This document shows, one piece after another, positions 44,519 through 53,961 of a stretch of 64,000 bases of DNA. Position numbers and translations under genes: made by a program. Numbering within the stretch: position 1 is the stretch's first letter; every line of letters starts with the position of its first letter. Below the pieces are notes generated by a model. It was not told where the DNA came from and did not search any database. It saw only the letters and a list, made by a program, of their open reading frames with translations. The stretch is taken from assembly GCA_900315935.1 (NCBI GenBank), contig ONBB01000004.1:44005-108004 (forward strand). Reading direction: 5' to 3'. This DNA comes from an uncultured Bacteroidales bacterium. GTDB taxonomy: Bacteria > Bacteroidota > Bacteroidia > Bacteroidales > P3.

Positions 44519-46702
44519 ATGAAACGTTTACTATTTGTATTATTCTTTATGTCATTGTGGCAAAGTGTTTTTGCCTATAATTACCCTGCTGTGGCACCTA
44601 GTGGCCAGACGCTGTATTACAATATTGGTGACGGCGGAGTTACCGTTACTTATCCTAGCTCCAGTTCCTATTGGAATGGTTATAGCAAACCCACAGGAGA
44701 CTTGACAATCCCTGACAGTGTAACCTTTGGCGGCACCACCTATGCGGTAACCTCCATCGGAAACGAGGCATTCAAAAATTGCATCGGCCTGACGTCGGTA
44801 ACCATCCCCAACTCGGTAACCTCCATCGGGAGTGGCGCGTTCTCTGGTTGCAGCGGCTTGACATCGGTAACCATCCCCAACTCGGTAACCTCCATCGGGA
44901 GTGGCGTGTTCTCGGGTTGCAGCGGCTTGACGTCGGTAACCATCCCCAATTCGGTAACCTCCATTGGGGCAGATGCGTTCGAGAATTGCAGCGGCCTGAC
45001 CACCGTCCATTTCAATGCCGACAGCTGCACGTACGCAGGCGGCTCCGATAGAGCCTTTTATAATTGCCCCAATATTACCACTTTCACGTTTGGCAACAAT
45101 GTCAAGATTATCCCTGACTATCTATGCTATGATATGGATAGCTTGACCTCGGTAACCATCCCCAACTCTGTAATCTCCATCGGTCATAATTTCCAGTCTT
45201 GTGATAGCTTAACATCAATCATTGTTGACAGTGAAAACGGCGTATACGACAGTCGCAATAACTGCAACGCCATAATTGAGACTGCAACAAATACGCTTCT
45301 TACAGGTTGCAGAAACACGACAATTCCCAACACTGTTACCCACATCGGAAACTTTGCATTCGCTGGTTGCAGCGGCCTGATGTCGGTAACCATACCAAAC
45401 TCCGTAACCTCCATCGGGGAGAGCGCGTTCGCTGGTTGCAGCGGCCTAGCGTCGGTAACCATACCCAACACTGTTACCCACATCGGAAACTTTGCATTCT
45501 CTGGTTGCAGCGGCCTGACGTCGGTAACCATCCCCAACTCCGTAACCTCCATCGGACGCGAGGCATTAAAAAATTGCAGCGGCCTGACCACCGTCCATTT
45601 CAATGCCGACAGCTGCACGTACGCAGGCTACTCCTACCCCAACACCTATAGTGCCTTTTCTGGTTGCCACAATATTACCACTTTCATATTTGGCAACAAT
45701 GTCATGATTATCCCAAACTATCTATGCTATGATATGGATGGCTTGACGTCGGTAACCATCCCCAACTCCGTAACCTCCATCGGGGAGCGCGCGTTCGAGA
45801 ATTGCAGCGGCCTGATGTCGGTAACCATCCCCAACTCGGTAACCTCCATCGGGTCATATGCGTTCTCTAGTTGCAGCGGCCTGACATCGGTAACGATAGG
45901 TAACTCCGTAAGCTCTATAGGATCTGATGCATTCAAAAATTGCAGCGGCCTGACGTCGGTAACCATTCCCAACTCGGTAATGTACATTGAAGGATTTGCA
46001 TTCAGAGATTGCAGCGGCCTGACGTCAGTAACGCTTGGCAGCGGTGTGGACCATATAGGGGATGATGCTTTCGCTGGATGCATCCACCTTCGTAGTATAG
46101 TATCAAAGGCCACATATCCACCGATTTGTTTCAGTGGTACGTTTGTGGGAGTTCCTTCGTATTGCACGCTGACAGTCCCATGCGGGTCTTTGCCTTACTA
46201 TAGTGTGCAATCACCATGGGATACACAGTTCCCCCTAAAGCAGGAAGACTGCCGCACGGAATACACCCTCATTGTGGAGAGTGCGGACCCGACGATGGGG
46301 TATGTTGTCGGCGGGGGCACAGCCCGGAACGGAGACACCGTTGTCATCTGCGCCGTCGGCAATCCCGGCTACCGTTTCCAGCGGTGGCAGGACGGCAATA
46401 CGGATAGCGTGCGCACGGTAACGGTTACCGGTAACGCCACCTATACGGCCTACTTTGCCGAGACGGTGGGGGTCGAAGATGTGGCTGATGGCGAGGGTGT
46501 CCGCGTGTGGTCCTACGACAGCCGCATCCATGTTGTGGGTGCCGAGGGGATGGATGTGAACGTGTACGACATGCTCGGCCGCCGTGTAAATGGAAAGCGG
46601 AAGGTGGAGAGTGGAAAGCTGGAGTTGACGGTGCCTGCCGGGGTGTACCTGGTGCGCATCGGCGACCTGCCGGCACGGAAGGTGGTGGTGATCAGGAGTT
46701 AA
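44519..46702 (+). CDS. BspA-like leucine-rich-repeat surface protein with T9SS sorting tail
   Basis: A 727-residue protein. Signal peptide MKRLLFVLFFMSLWQSVFA; then about 18 LRR_5-type repeats of 23 residues (consensus LTSVTIPNSVTSIGxxAFxGCSG) through about residue 560; an InlB-like beta repeat (YTLIVESADPTMGYVVGGG, about 595-650); and a T9SS type A tail (residues 660-727, VNVYDMLGRRV, PAGVYLVRIGD). BspA-like proteins bind host proteins or co-aggregate. Repeat units are nearly identical at DNA level, so copy number can change by recombination. A heptamer tract (46590-46620) encodes GKRKVESGKLEL in the sorting domain. Intermediate GC; starts 35 bases after the SIR2 gene. Confidence 0.92.
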   Translation: MKRLLFVLFFMSLWQSVFAYNYPAVAPSGQTLYYNIGDGGVTVTYPSSSSYWNGYSKPTGDLTIPDSVTFGGTTYAVTSIGNEAFKNCIGLTSVTIPNSVTSIGSGAFSGCSGLTSVTIPNSVTSIGSGVFSGCSGLTSVTIPNSVTSIGADAFENCSGLTTVHFNADSCTYAGGSDRAFYNCPNITTFTFGNNVKIIPDYLCYDMDSLTSVTIPNSVISIGHNFQSCDSLTSIIVDSENGVYDSRNNCNAIIETATNTLLTGCRNTTIPNTVTHIGNFAFAGCSGLMSVTIPNSVTSIGESAFAGCSGLASVTIPNTVTHIGNFAFSGCSGLTSVTIPNSVTSIGREALKNCSGLTTVHFNADSCTYAGYSYPNTYSAFSGCHNITTFIFGNNVMIIPNYLCYDMDGLTSVTIPNSVTSIGERAFENCSGLMSVTIPNSVTSIGSYAFSSCSGLTSVTIGNSVSSIGSDAFKNCSGLTSVTIPNSVMYIEGFAFRDCSGLTSVTLGSGVDHIGDDAFAGCIHLRSIVSKATYPPICFSGTFVGVPSYCTLTVPCGSLPYYSVQSPWDTQFPLKQEDCRTEYTLIVESADPTMGYVVGGGTARNGDTVVICAVGNPGYRFQRWQDGNTDSVRTVTVTGNATYTAYFAETVGVEDVADGEGVRVWSYDSRIHVVGAEGMDVNVYDMLGRRVNGKRKVESGKLELTVPAGVYLVRIGDLPARKVVVIRS

Positions 46703-46712
46703 AAACAATTCG

Positions 46713-46775
46713 GGAGCCCCGAAGGGGCGGCACGATAACCGGCAGCCACGTGTCGCCCCTTCGGGGCTCCTTTTT
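46713..46775 (+). terminator. Long hairpin terminator after the leucine-rich-repeat gene (copy 1)
   Basis: A 22-bp stem (46713-46734 with 46749-46770, one G-U pair) followed by TTTTT. An almost exact second copy lies 204 bases downstream, so the element is also part of the repeat cluster. Confidence 0.8.
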
Positions 46776-46873
46776 CCATGCTCGTCTCCTACCTACCGTG
46801 GGCTTGCGCCCACGGCTAAATTCCGTCGCCGCTACGCGGCTCCCCACAGTCCCCAGCGGGGACGATGGATAGT

Positions 46874-46979
46874 AGCCGTGGGCGCAAGCCCACGGTGGAA
46901 TGATCCAAACAACTCGGGAGCCCCGAAGGGGCGGCACGGTAACCGGCAGCCACGTGTCGCCCCTTCGGGGCTCCTTTTT
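46874..46979. repeat. Second copy of the hairpin element and inverted GGGCTTGCGCCC palindrome
   Basis: A palindrome ACCGTGGGCTTGCGCCCACG (46795-46817 on the plus strand) reappears inverted at 46874-46896. The long hairpin repeats at 46917-46974, followed again by TTTTT. Together they form a 204-bp near-direct repeat unit with the first copy. Confidence 0.85.
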
Positions 46980-47030
46980 CCATGCCCGTCTCCTACCTAC
47001 CGTGGGCTTGCGCCCACGGCTAAATTCCAT

Positions 47031-47260
47031 TGCCGCTACGCGGCTTCCCAACCGCGAATGGTTCCCCCCCATGGACTGCACCCACGGCCAATTTCCATCG
47101 CCGCTACGCGGCTCCCTAACCGCGAACGGTTCCCCTCATGGACAGCGCCCACGGCCACGCCCCGTCGCCGCTACGCGGCTCCCCAACCGCGAACGGTTCC
47201 CCCTCATGGACTGCGCCCACGGCTAATTTCCGTCGCCGCTACGCGGCTCTACCGGCGCGA
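47031..47260. repeat. 67-bp tandem repeat (GCCGCTACGCGGCT)
   Basis: Units starting at 47031, 47098, 47165 and 47233 share GCCGCTACGCGGCTCCC, then AACCGCGAACGGTTCCCC, then CCCACGGC; the last is partial. Each unit carries two palindromes. A related GCCGCTACGCGGCT block also sits at 46826. Confidence 0.9.
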
Positions 47261-47535
47261 TGCCCTCCGGTTCTCCAGCGCGTACTCTTTTCTCAACCAT
47301 ACAAGCCCCCTTTTCCACCCTCCGATTCGGACAGCCCCTACAGCGGCCTAACCAAGGAAGAAGAGAGGAAGAAGAGGGTGGTATTAATTCATTGGAAAAC
47401 AACCTGTTGCATTCGGGCGATTTTGCCTTGTTTTCCGACTTTTTTCCCAAAAATACACCACTTTTCCGAAAGCATGGCAGTGTGCTGTATTTCAGCGCAT
47501 TGACACTTTTTTTCATCAGTATGGGAAAAAAGTCG

Positions 47536-47544
47536 TATCTTTGC
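47536..47544 (+). promoter_or_regulatory. -7 box for the 47.6 kb lipoprotein gene
   Basis: TATCTTTGC, 25 bases upstream of the ATG at 47570, preceded by a TTTTTTTCATC..GGGAAAAAA arrangement as at other promoters in the window. Confidence 0.7.
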
Positions 47545-47569
47545 ACCTTGAAAAACGAAATGAACCTAT

Positions 47570-47983
47570 ATGAAAACGTATCGAATCCTACTTTTTTTTG
47601 CGGCTTTGACGCTGCTGGGCTCGTGTGGGCGCACCTACGACGAGTATGTCTACCGCGGCTATCTCTACTCCGACAGCACGCTGACCTCACCCCTGGCTGG
47701 CGACACGCTGGCTTTCTATCAATCATACGGCAGGTACCTGGGCCAATCCATCACCGACACCCTGGGGCGCTGGGCCTTCCTATGGGTGGAGAATTTCGAC
47801 AACCCTTACCAAAACAAGATGAAGATGGATGTGGAACCATCCTTTCTTCTAATACGCCATAAAGGAGACACGCTCTATTTCAACCATGCCTCATTTAGCA
47901 ACCTACTGACTCTCTACCCTGGTTGCTGGAGCACACGCAATCACCCCTATTACCCCTACAACAAGGAAGGAGGTGCCGAATGA
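47570..47983 (+). CDS. Small lipoprotein of unknown function
   Basis: A 137-residue protein with a type II signal peptide: MKTYRILLFFAALTLLGSC, lipobox LGSC at Cys19. The mature part contains repeated Tyr/Asp-rich strands and a GDTLAFYQSYGRYLGQSI segment, like a carboxypeptidase-regulatory or transthyretin-like fold, but I cannot assign a family. The stop overlaps the next gene's ATG by 4 bases, so it is coupled to the outer-membrane barrel gene behind it. Probably envelope-located. Confidence 0.7.
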   Translation: MKTYRILLFFAALTLLGSCGRTYDEYVYRGYLYSDSTLTSPLAGDTLAFYQSYGRYLGQSITDTLGRWAFLWVENFDNPYQNKMKMDVEPSFLLIRHKGDTLYFNHASFSNLLTLYPGCWSTRNHPYYPYNKEGGAE

Positions 47984-48549
47984 GACGCCTGTTTTCGATT
48001 GTAGCCCTTGTCGCCGCATGGATGCTGGCCTCTCCGCTAGCGGCACAACAGGACACCCTGCGCCACCGCCATGCCGTCAAGGTCAACCTCATCTCCCCTT
48101 TCCTCAAGGCACCCTCGGTTAGTTATGAATACAACCTTTCCTACCATTCTTCGCTGCAGCTGGACCTGTCGTACATCGTCCCCAATGCTTCCGATATTGA
48201 TGCCCATGCAATGGTTTCCCAACTGCAATACCGCCTGTACCCCTACCGCGGAGAGGTCAGCAGCTTCTTCTTCGCCTATGGCATCAACTTCACCCAGGTG
48301 TGGTCCACGCTCAACTGCTTCATCCGCAACGACGGGTGGGACATCATCAGTCGCCGCCAAACAGAGTATGCCAAGCACCTCACCGCATCGGGTGCCATCG
48401 GTTTTAGCCTTCACAGCCGCGTAGGACTCTTCCTCGAGGCTTCGCTAGGCTTCCTCTTCCCGACGGGGGCCGAAGTGGGTGTCTCCCCTGCCATGGTGCA
48501 GAACCACCTTTCCACCCTCTGGACCATGCGCCTCGGCTACGCTTTCTGA
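47980..48549 (+). CDS. Outer-membrane beta-barrel protein (DUF3575-like)
   Basis: A 189-residue protein. Signal peptide MRRLFSIVALVAAWMLASPLAAQ; start ATG 47980 in the ATGA overlap of the lipoprotein gene. The mature part has eight amphipathic strands (VKVNLISPFLKAPSVSYEYN, LQLDLSYIVPN, LQYRLYPY) and a C-terminal aromatic strand (TMRLGYAF), typical of small outer-membrane barrels. The DUF3575 match is tentative. Together with the lipoprotein it may form a small envelope unit. Confidence 0.7.
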   Translation: MRRLFSIVALVAAWMLASPLAAQQDTLRHRHAVKVNLISPFLKAPSVSYEYNLSYHSSLQLDLSYIVPNASDIDAHAMVSQLQYRLYPYRGEVSSFFFAYGINFTQVWSTLNCFIRNDGWDIISRRQTEYAKHLTASGAIGFSLHSRVGLFLEASLGFLFPTGAEVGVSPAMVQNHLSTLWTMRLGYAF

Positions 48550-48580
48550 ACTTTTTTTCCGCCGTTTCGGAAAAAGTGTG

Positions 48581-48589
48581 TATCTTTGC
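48581..48589 (+). promoter_or_regulatory. -7 box for valS
   Basis: TATCTTTGC, 26 bases upstream of the valS ATG. Just before it, TTTTTTTCC(GCCGTTT)CGGAAAAAG forms a dyad whose right arm abuts the box. Confidence 0.75.
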
Positions 48590-48615
48590 ACCCTTAATTA
48601 TTATAGATTACACTA

Positions 48616-51333
48616 ATGGAAATCGCTTCAAAATACGACCCTCGCGCTGTCGAGGAGAAATGGTACCAATTCTGGATTGACAAAAAACTCTTCCACTCGG
48701 AGCCCGACAACCGCGTGCCCTACACGGTGGTGATACCGCCACCCAACGTAACCGGTGTGCTCCACATGGGCCACATGCTCAACAACACCATCCAGGACGT
48801 CCTCGTCCGCCGTGCCCGCATGCAGGGCAAGAACGCCTGCTGGGTGCCCGGCACCGACCACGCCTCCATCGCCACCGAGGCCAAGGTGGTCAAGATGCTG
48901 GCAGAAAAGGGCATCGACAAGCGCTCGCTCAGTCGCGAAGACTTCCTGAAACACGCCTGGCAGTGGAAAGAGGAGTACGGCGGCATCATCCTCAAGCAGC
49001 TGCGCCGCCTCGGTGCCTCCTGCGACTGGGACCGCACCGCCTTCACCATGGACGAGGTGCGCTACGAGAGCGTCATCCGCGTCTTCGTCGACCTCTACAA
49101 CAAGGGGCTCATCTACCGCGGCGTGCGCATGGTCAACTGGGACCCCCAGGCGCTGACCGCCGTCAGCGACGAGGAGGTCATCTACAAGGAGAGCCGCGGC
49201 AAACTGTTCTACCTCCGCTACTTTGTGGAGGGTGAAGACAAATACATCGTGGTCGCCACCACCCGCCCCGAGACCATCATGGGCGACACCGCCGTCTGTG
49301 TGCACCCCGAGGACGAGCGCTACCAGTGGCTTAAAGGCAAGAAAGTCGTGGTCCCCGGCGTGGGACGCGCTGTCCCTGTCATCATGGACGAGTACGTCGA
49401 CCGCGAGTTCGGTACCGGTGCCCTCAAGATTACCCCTGCCCACGATATCAACGACTACAACCTGGGCATGAAGTACAACCTCGAGAGTATCGACATTTTT
49501 AACGACAACGGTACCCTGAAAGATGTTGATAAGTTAAAAGTTGATAAGTTGTCATGCCCGTATCAACGTATCAACGTATCAACCTACTGCGGCCTCGACC
49601 GCTTCGCCTGCCGCAAGCAGATAGTGAAGGACCTCGAGGCTGCCGGCCTCATCGAGAAAATAGAGGACTACACCAACAAGGTGGGCCACAGCGAGCGCAC
49701 CGATGCGGTGATAGAGCCCAAGCTCTCCGCCCAGTGGTTCCTCAAGATGGACGGCATCTCCAAGCAGGCCCTCGAGGTGGTGGAGAACGACACTGTCCGC
49801 TTCCACCCCGCCAAGTTCAAGAACACCTACCGCCACTGGCTGGAGAACATCAAGGACTGGTGCATCAGCCGCCAACTGTGGTGGGGCCAGCGCATACCGG
49901 CTTGGTACCTTGATGTGGACGGCCGCGTAGAGACCGTCGTGGCCCTCAACGAAGAAGAGGCCAGAAAGATTGCCGCCGAGAAGTATGGCTACACCGGCAC
50001 CCTCCGCCAGGACGAGGACGTGCTCGACACATGGTTCAGCTCCTGGCTGTGGCCCATCTCCCTCTTCGATGGCATCCGCAACCCGGGCAATCCCGAAATC
50101 AGCTACTACTACCCCACCGCCGACCTCATCACCGGCCCCGATATCATCTTCTTCTGGGTGGCCCGCATGATTATGGCCGGCCTGGAATACCCCCACGACA
50201 TACCCTTCCGCAACGTATACTTCACCGGCATCGTGCGCGACAAGCTAGGCCGCAAGATGTCCAAGCAGCTCGGCAACAGCCCCGACCCCATCGAGCTCAT
50301 CGAGAAATACGGTGCCGACGGCGTCCGCATGGGCATGCTCCTCACTGCCCCTGCCGGCAACGACCTGCCCTTCGACGAAGCCATCTGCGAACAGGGCCGC
50401 AACTTCTCCAACAAGCTGTGGAATGCCCTTAGACTGATTAGTGGCTGGCAGGTCTCCAGTGATTCCGAAATCTCCGGTGAATCCGAGAAGAACAACGCCG
50501 TAGCCGTCCAATGGATGGAGCAGCGCATGGCCCAGGTGCTGGAGGAGATTGAGAAGGACTTCGACCAGTACCGCCTCAGCGAAGCCCTCATGGCTGCCTA
50601 CAAACTGGCCTGGGATGACTTCTGCTCGTGGTACCTCGAAATGGTCAAGCCCGCCCACGGCACCCCCATCGACCACGAAACCTACAATGCCACCATCAGC
50701 ATCTTCTCGCGCCTGATGCTCATCCTGCACCCCTTCATGCCCTTCGTTACCGAAGAGATATGGCATGCCCTGCAGACCATCGGCAAGGAGGACGAAAAGG
50801 CTGCATTCATCAATGCCAACTACAGCATCATGAACCAACACATGCCCACCTCCGTCTTCTACGACCAGCGCCTGCTGGATGAGTTCGACACCGCTCGCGA
50901 GGTCATCGCCGGCGTGCGCAACATACGCAACACCCGCGGCCTCTCGCCCAAGGAACCCCTGGCTGTGAGCTATATCGCCAAGGACGACCGCTTCCAAGTG
51001 GACCGCTTCGCAGGCATCATCCGCAAGCTGGGCAACGTAACCGACATCGCCGCCGTCAGCGAGCAGCCTGCCGGCGCACTGCAGTTCATGGTCGGCACAG
51101 CCGAGTGCTACGTCCCCATGAGCCAGAATGTCAACAAGGAAGAAGAACTCAAGAAGTTGCAGGAGGACCTAAAATACTACGAAGGCTTCCTCCGCAGCGT
51201 GATGGGAAAACTGTCTAACGAGAAGTTCGTCAACGGAGCCCCCGCCCCCGTCATCGAGAAGGAGCGCAACAAGCAACGCGACGCCGAAAGCAAGATAGCA
51301 GCCATCAAGGCACAAATCGAAGCCCTCGGATAA
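48616..51333 (+). CDS. valS: Valyl-tRNA synthetase
   Basis: A 905-residue class I synthetase. HIGH motif [17 protein letters not shown] (about residues 38-54), editing domain ([13 protein letters not shown]), the Lys-loop [14 protein letters not shown] (about 550), anticodon domain and a C-terminal coiled coil ([17 protein letters not shown] and on). In the editing domain a GATAAGTT/GTATCAAC short-period tract (49522-49583) encodes [20 protein letters not shown] in a loop after FNDNGTLKD. Length otherwise normal. Confidence 0.97.
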   Translation: MEIASKYDPRAVEEKWYQFWIDKKLFHSEPDNRVPYTVVIPPPNVTGVLHMGHMLNNTIQDVLVRRARMQGKNACWVPGTDHASIATEAKVVKMLAEKGIDKRSLSREDFLKHAWQWKEEYGGIILKQLRRLGASCDWDRTAFTMDEVRYESVIRVFVDLYNKGLIYRGVRMVNWDPQALTAVSDEEVIYKESRGKLFYLRYFVEGEDKYIVVATTRPETIMGDTAVCVHPEDERYQWLKGKKVVVPGVGRAVPVIMDEYVDREFGTGALKITPAHDINDYNLGMKYNLESIDIFNDNGTLKDVDKLKVDKLSCPYQRINVSTYCGLDRFACRKQIVKDLEAAGLIEKIEDYTNKVGHSERTDAVIEPKLSAQWFLKMDGISKQALEVVENDTVRFHPAKFKNTYRHWLENIKDWCISRQLWWGQRIPAWYLDVDGRVETVVALNEEEARKIAAEKYGYTGTLRQDEDVLDTWFSSWLWPISLFDGIRNPGNPEISYYYPTADLITGPDIIFFWVARMIMAGLEYPHDIPFRNVYFTGIVRDKLGRKMSKQLGNSPDPIELIEKYGADGVRMGMLLTAPAGNDLPFDEAICEQGRNFSNKLWNALRLISGWQVSSDSEISGESEKNNAVAVQWMEQRMAQVLEEIEKDFDQYRLSEALMAAYKLAWDDFCSWYLEMVKPAHGTPIDHETYNATISIFSRLMLILHPFMPFVTEEIWHALQTIGKEDEKAAFINANYSIMNQHMPTSVFYDQRLLDEFDTAREVIAGVRNIRNTRGLSPKEPLAVSYIAKDDRFQVDRFAGIIRKLGNVTDIAAVSEQPAGALQFMVGTAECYVPMSQNVNKEEELKKLQEDLKYYEGFLRSVMGKLSNEKFVNGAPAPVIEKERNKQRDAESKIAAIKAQIEALG
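49522..49583. repeat. Short-period tract in frame in valS
   Basis: GTTGATAA/GTTAAAA units are followed by GTATCAAC three times, in frame inside the editing domain. Confidence 0.85.
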
Positions 51334-51365
51334 CGTATACCCTTATATATTAAAACAACCCAGCC

Positions 51366-51773
51366 ATGAGAAAAGCACTACTCTTCGCCCTGCTGATTGC
51401 CATTGCCGGCGGTGTTAAAGCCCAAACAGCCGACACGGCCTATGCCCCTATTAATACCGAAATCTATACCGTAGTCGAAAAGTCGCCCGAGTTCCCGGGC
51501 GGGTATGAGGGACTGATCCAGTACCTCGCCGTCTCGATACAGTACCCCGAGCAGGCCAAAGCTGATGGCATTGAGGGCACGGTGAGTGTAACCTTTGTCA
51601 TCGAGCCCGACGGCACCACGTCGAGCCGCAGGGTGCTGCGCAGCCCGCATGAGGCACTTTCGCAGGAAGCCCTGCGTGTGGTGCGCGAGATGCCGCGCTG
51701 GAAGCCAGGCCGCCAACGCGGCAAGAAAGTACGCGTGCAATACACGCTCCCCATCAACTTCCAACTCCACTAG
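51366..51773 (+). CDS. TonB C-terminal domain protein, secreted form
   Basis: A 135-residue protein with a cleavable-type signal (MRKALLFALLIAIAGGVKAQ) and a TonB C-terminal domain: YPEQAKADGIEGTVSVTF, WKPGRQRGKKVRVQYTLPINF. Instead of the N-terminal membrane anchor and Pro-rich arm of real TonB it is released to the periplasm. Such single-domain proteins are common in Bacteroidota; the role is unknown. It starts 33 bases after valS and ends 3 bases before the next gene's GTG. Confidence 0.85.
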   Translation: MRKALLFALLIAIAGGVKAQTADTAYAPINTEIYTVVEKSPEFPGGYEGLIQYLAVSIQYPEQAKADGIEGTVSVTFVIEPDGTTSSRRVLRSPHEALSQEALRVVREMPRWKPGRQRGKKVRVQYTLPINFQLH

Positions 51774-51776
51774 GCC

Positions 51777-52898
51777 GTGAAAGTCATCATCCTGGGCACC
51801 GCCTACCCTTACCGCGGCGGACTCTCGGCATTCAACGAGCGGTTGGCACGGCAGTATATGGCCGAAGGACACGAGGTGGAAATCATCACCTTCACCCTCC
51901 AGTACCCCAAACTGCTCTTCCCCGGCAAGACGCAATACAGCGACGAACCCGCCCCCACGGACCTGAATATCAAGCGGATGCTCAACGCCATCAACCCCTT
52001 CTCATGGATTAAAACCGGTCTTTACATCCGCCGCCAACGACCTGACCTGCTCATCACCAAGTTCTGGCTCCCCTTCATGGCACCAGCCCTGGGCACTACG
52101 CTACGTTGCGCCAAGCGCAAACACACGAAGCGTATCGCCATCCTCGACAACCTTGTGCCCCACGAGAAACGTCCAGGAGACAAACTGTTTGCGCGCTACT
52201 TTGTGAAGTCGGTAGATGGCATGGTGGCCATGAGCCGTTCAGTACTGGCCGATGCCGACCTCTTCGACCCTAAGCACCGTCGCCCGCGCACCTTCTGTCC
52301 CCACCCCCTCTACGACCACTACGGAGATACCCTCTCCCGCCAGCAAGCCCTCGAGCTGCTCGGTTTGCGCGAAAACCAACGCTACGTGCTCTTCTTCGGC
52401 TTCATTCGCGACTACAAGGGGCTCGACCTCCTGCTGCAAGCCATGGCCGACGAGCGTATGGATACACTGGGAGTCAAGCTTATCGTCGCCGGCGAATTCT
52501 ATGGCGACCCTAAGCCCTACCACGACCTTATCGCACGGCTTGACCTCAGCGCACGCGTGGCCATGCACACCGACTTCATCCCCGACCATGAAGTCAACCG
52601 CTACTTCTGCGCCGCCGACCTCGTGGCACAGCCTTACAAGACGGCCACCCAGAGCGGAGTTACCCAGATTGCATTCCACTTCGAGCGCCCAATGCTGGTA
52701 ACCAACGTCGGCGGACTGCCCGAGATAGTACCCGACCAACGCGTGGGATTCGTCGTCGAACCTCAAGCACAGCAAATAGCCGACGCCATTGTGCGCTACT
52801 TCCAGGAAGACTGGCAACAGCGCCTCGCAGAAGGCGTGCGCCAAGAGAAACAGAAATACCTCTGGCCCAATATGACACGGGCCATCAACAACCTATAA
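51777..52898 (+). CDS. Glycosyltransferase family 4
   Basis: A 373-residue GT-B enzyme. N-terminal domain starts VKVIILGTAYPYRGGLSAF; the C-terminal donor-binding half has VLFFGFIRDYKGLDLLLQA and the EVNRYFCAADLVAQPYK / GLPEIV motifs. The start is GTG 51777, the only reasonable start because it directly follows the TonB-like stop (3 bases). As first gene before hddA-gmhA-hddC-gmhB it may transfer the heptose made by them. Donor specificity is inferred from context. Confidence 0.88.
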   Translation: MKVIILGTAYPYRGGLSAFNERLARQYMAEGHEVEIITFTLQYPKLLFPGKTQYSDEPAPTDLNIKRMLNAINPFSWIKTGLYIRRQRPDLLITKFWLPFMAPALGTTLRCAKRKHTKRIAILDNLVPHEKRPGDKLFARYFVKSVDGMVAMSRSVLADADLFDPKHRRPRTFCPHPLYDHYGDTLSRQQALELLGLRENQRYVLFFGFIRDYKGLDLLLQAMADERMDTLGVKLIVAGEFYGDPKPYHDLIARLDLSARVAMHTDFIPDHEVNRYFCAADLVAQPYKTATQSGVTQIAFHFERPMLVTNVGGLPEIVPDQRVGFVVEPQAQQIADAIVRYFQEDWQQRLAEGVRQEKQKYLWPNMTRAINNL

Positions 52899-52903
52899 TC
52901 GAC

Positions 52904-53923
52904 ATGACCATCCGAAGCAAAGCCCCCCTGCGACTGGGTCTGGCCGGAGGCGGCACCGACGTCTCCCCCTACAGCGACCTCTACGGTGGCGCTATCCTCA
53001 ACGCCACCATCAGCCTCTACGCCTACACAACCATCGAACCCACCGACGATGGAAAAGTTGTGTTCTTGGCGCCCGACCGTGGCCTCTGCGAGACCTACGA
53101 CAATGCCACCGAGGTGGATACCGACGGCTACTTCATTCTCCATAAAGGAGTCTACAACCGCATTGTGCGCCAGTTCACCCACCGGCCGCTCTCGCTACGC
53201 ATCGCCTCGTTCGTCGATGCCCCGGCTGGCAGTGGACTGGGCACCTCGTCAACCCTTGTCGTCTCCATCCTGGGTGCTTACGTCGAGTGGCTCAAACTGC
53301 CCCTGGGAGAATACGACATAGCACGCCTGGCCTACGAGATTGAACGCGAAGACTTGGCCCTCGCCGGTGGCAAGCAGGACCAATATGCCGCCACCTTTGG
53401 CGGATTCAACTACATGGAATTCAATGGGGACAATGTGATAGTGAACCCCCTGCGCGTCCGGCAGCGCTACATCGACGAGCTGAACCACAACCTGTTGCTT
53501 TACTACACCGACACCTCGCACGTCAGTGCCGACATCATCCGCGAACAGCAGCAAAACGTCAAAGGCGGCAAAACCTCAAGCATCGAAAGCATGCACAAAC
53601 TGAAAGAGCAGGCTCAGCAGATGAAGGAGGCCCTTCTTAAGGGCAACGTGGGCGACATCGGCACCATCCTCAACTTCGGCTGGGAGCACAAGAAACAGAT
53701 GGCCCAAAGCGTAAGCAATCCCCGCATCGATGCCATCTATGAGGCTGCTATCGCTGCCGGTGCTTCGGGCGGCAAAATCAGCGGCGCCGGTGGCGGCGGA
53801 TTCATGTTCTTCTACTGCCCCGGGCTGACCCGCTTTGCAGTACGCGAGGCGTTGGGACAGTTCGGCGGTGAGACCAAGCGCTATGACTTCACCACCGAAG
53901 GGCTCAAAACCTGGACACTGTAG
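52904..53923 (+). CDS. hddA: D-glycero-alpha-D-manno-heptose 7-phosphate kinase (GHMP family)
   Basis: A 339-residue GHMP kinase. Motif 1 APLRLGLAGGGTDVSPY near the N-terminus; the ATP-binding motif APAGSGLGTSST (about 105-116) and the C-terminal GASGGKISGAGGGGF motif are intact. It phosphorylates heptose 7-phosphate to the 1,7-bisphosphate. It starts 5 bases after the GT4 stop. Identity rests on the three following heptose genes. Confidence 0.88.
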   Translation: MTIRSKAPLRLGLAGGGTDVSPYSDLYGGAILNATISLYAYTTIEPTDDGKVVFLAPDRGLCETYDNATEVDTDGYFILHKGVYNRIVRQFTHRPLSLRIASFVDAPAGSGLGTSSTLVVSILGAYVEWLKLPLGEYDIARLAYEIEREDLALAGGKQDQYAATFGGFNYMEFNGDNVIVNPLRVRQRYIDELNHNLLLYYTDTSHVSADIIREQQQNVKGGKTSSIESMHKLKEQAQQMKEALLKGNVGDIGTILNFGWEHKKQMAQSVSNPRIDAIYEAAIAAGASGGKISGAGGGGFMFFYCPGLTRFAVREALGQFGGETKRYDFTTEGLKTWTL

Positions 53924-53961
53924 TTTAAATAGAAGTTGTTTTCTAATATATATATTGTATT

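Larger units (their letters stand above)
46703..47569. other. 867-bp gene-free spacer with repeat cluster
   Basis: The first 560 bases are REP-like repeats (hairpins, an inverted pair and a 67-bp tandem array). The remaining 300 bases up to the promoter at 47536 are AT-rich and hold no ORF or RNA I can support; frames that span the cluster are an effect of its high GC. Confidence 0.7.

Noticed and set aside
46878-47351. ORFs across the 46.9-47.3 kb repeats
   Set aside because: They read repeated palindromes as peptides; GC-rich repeats open all frames.
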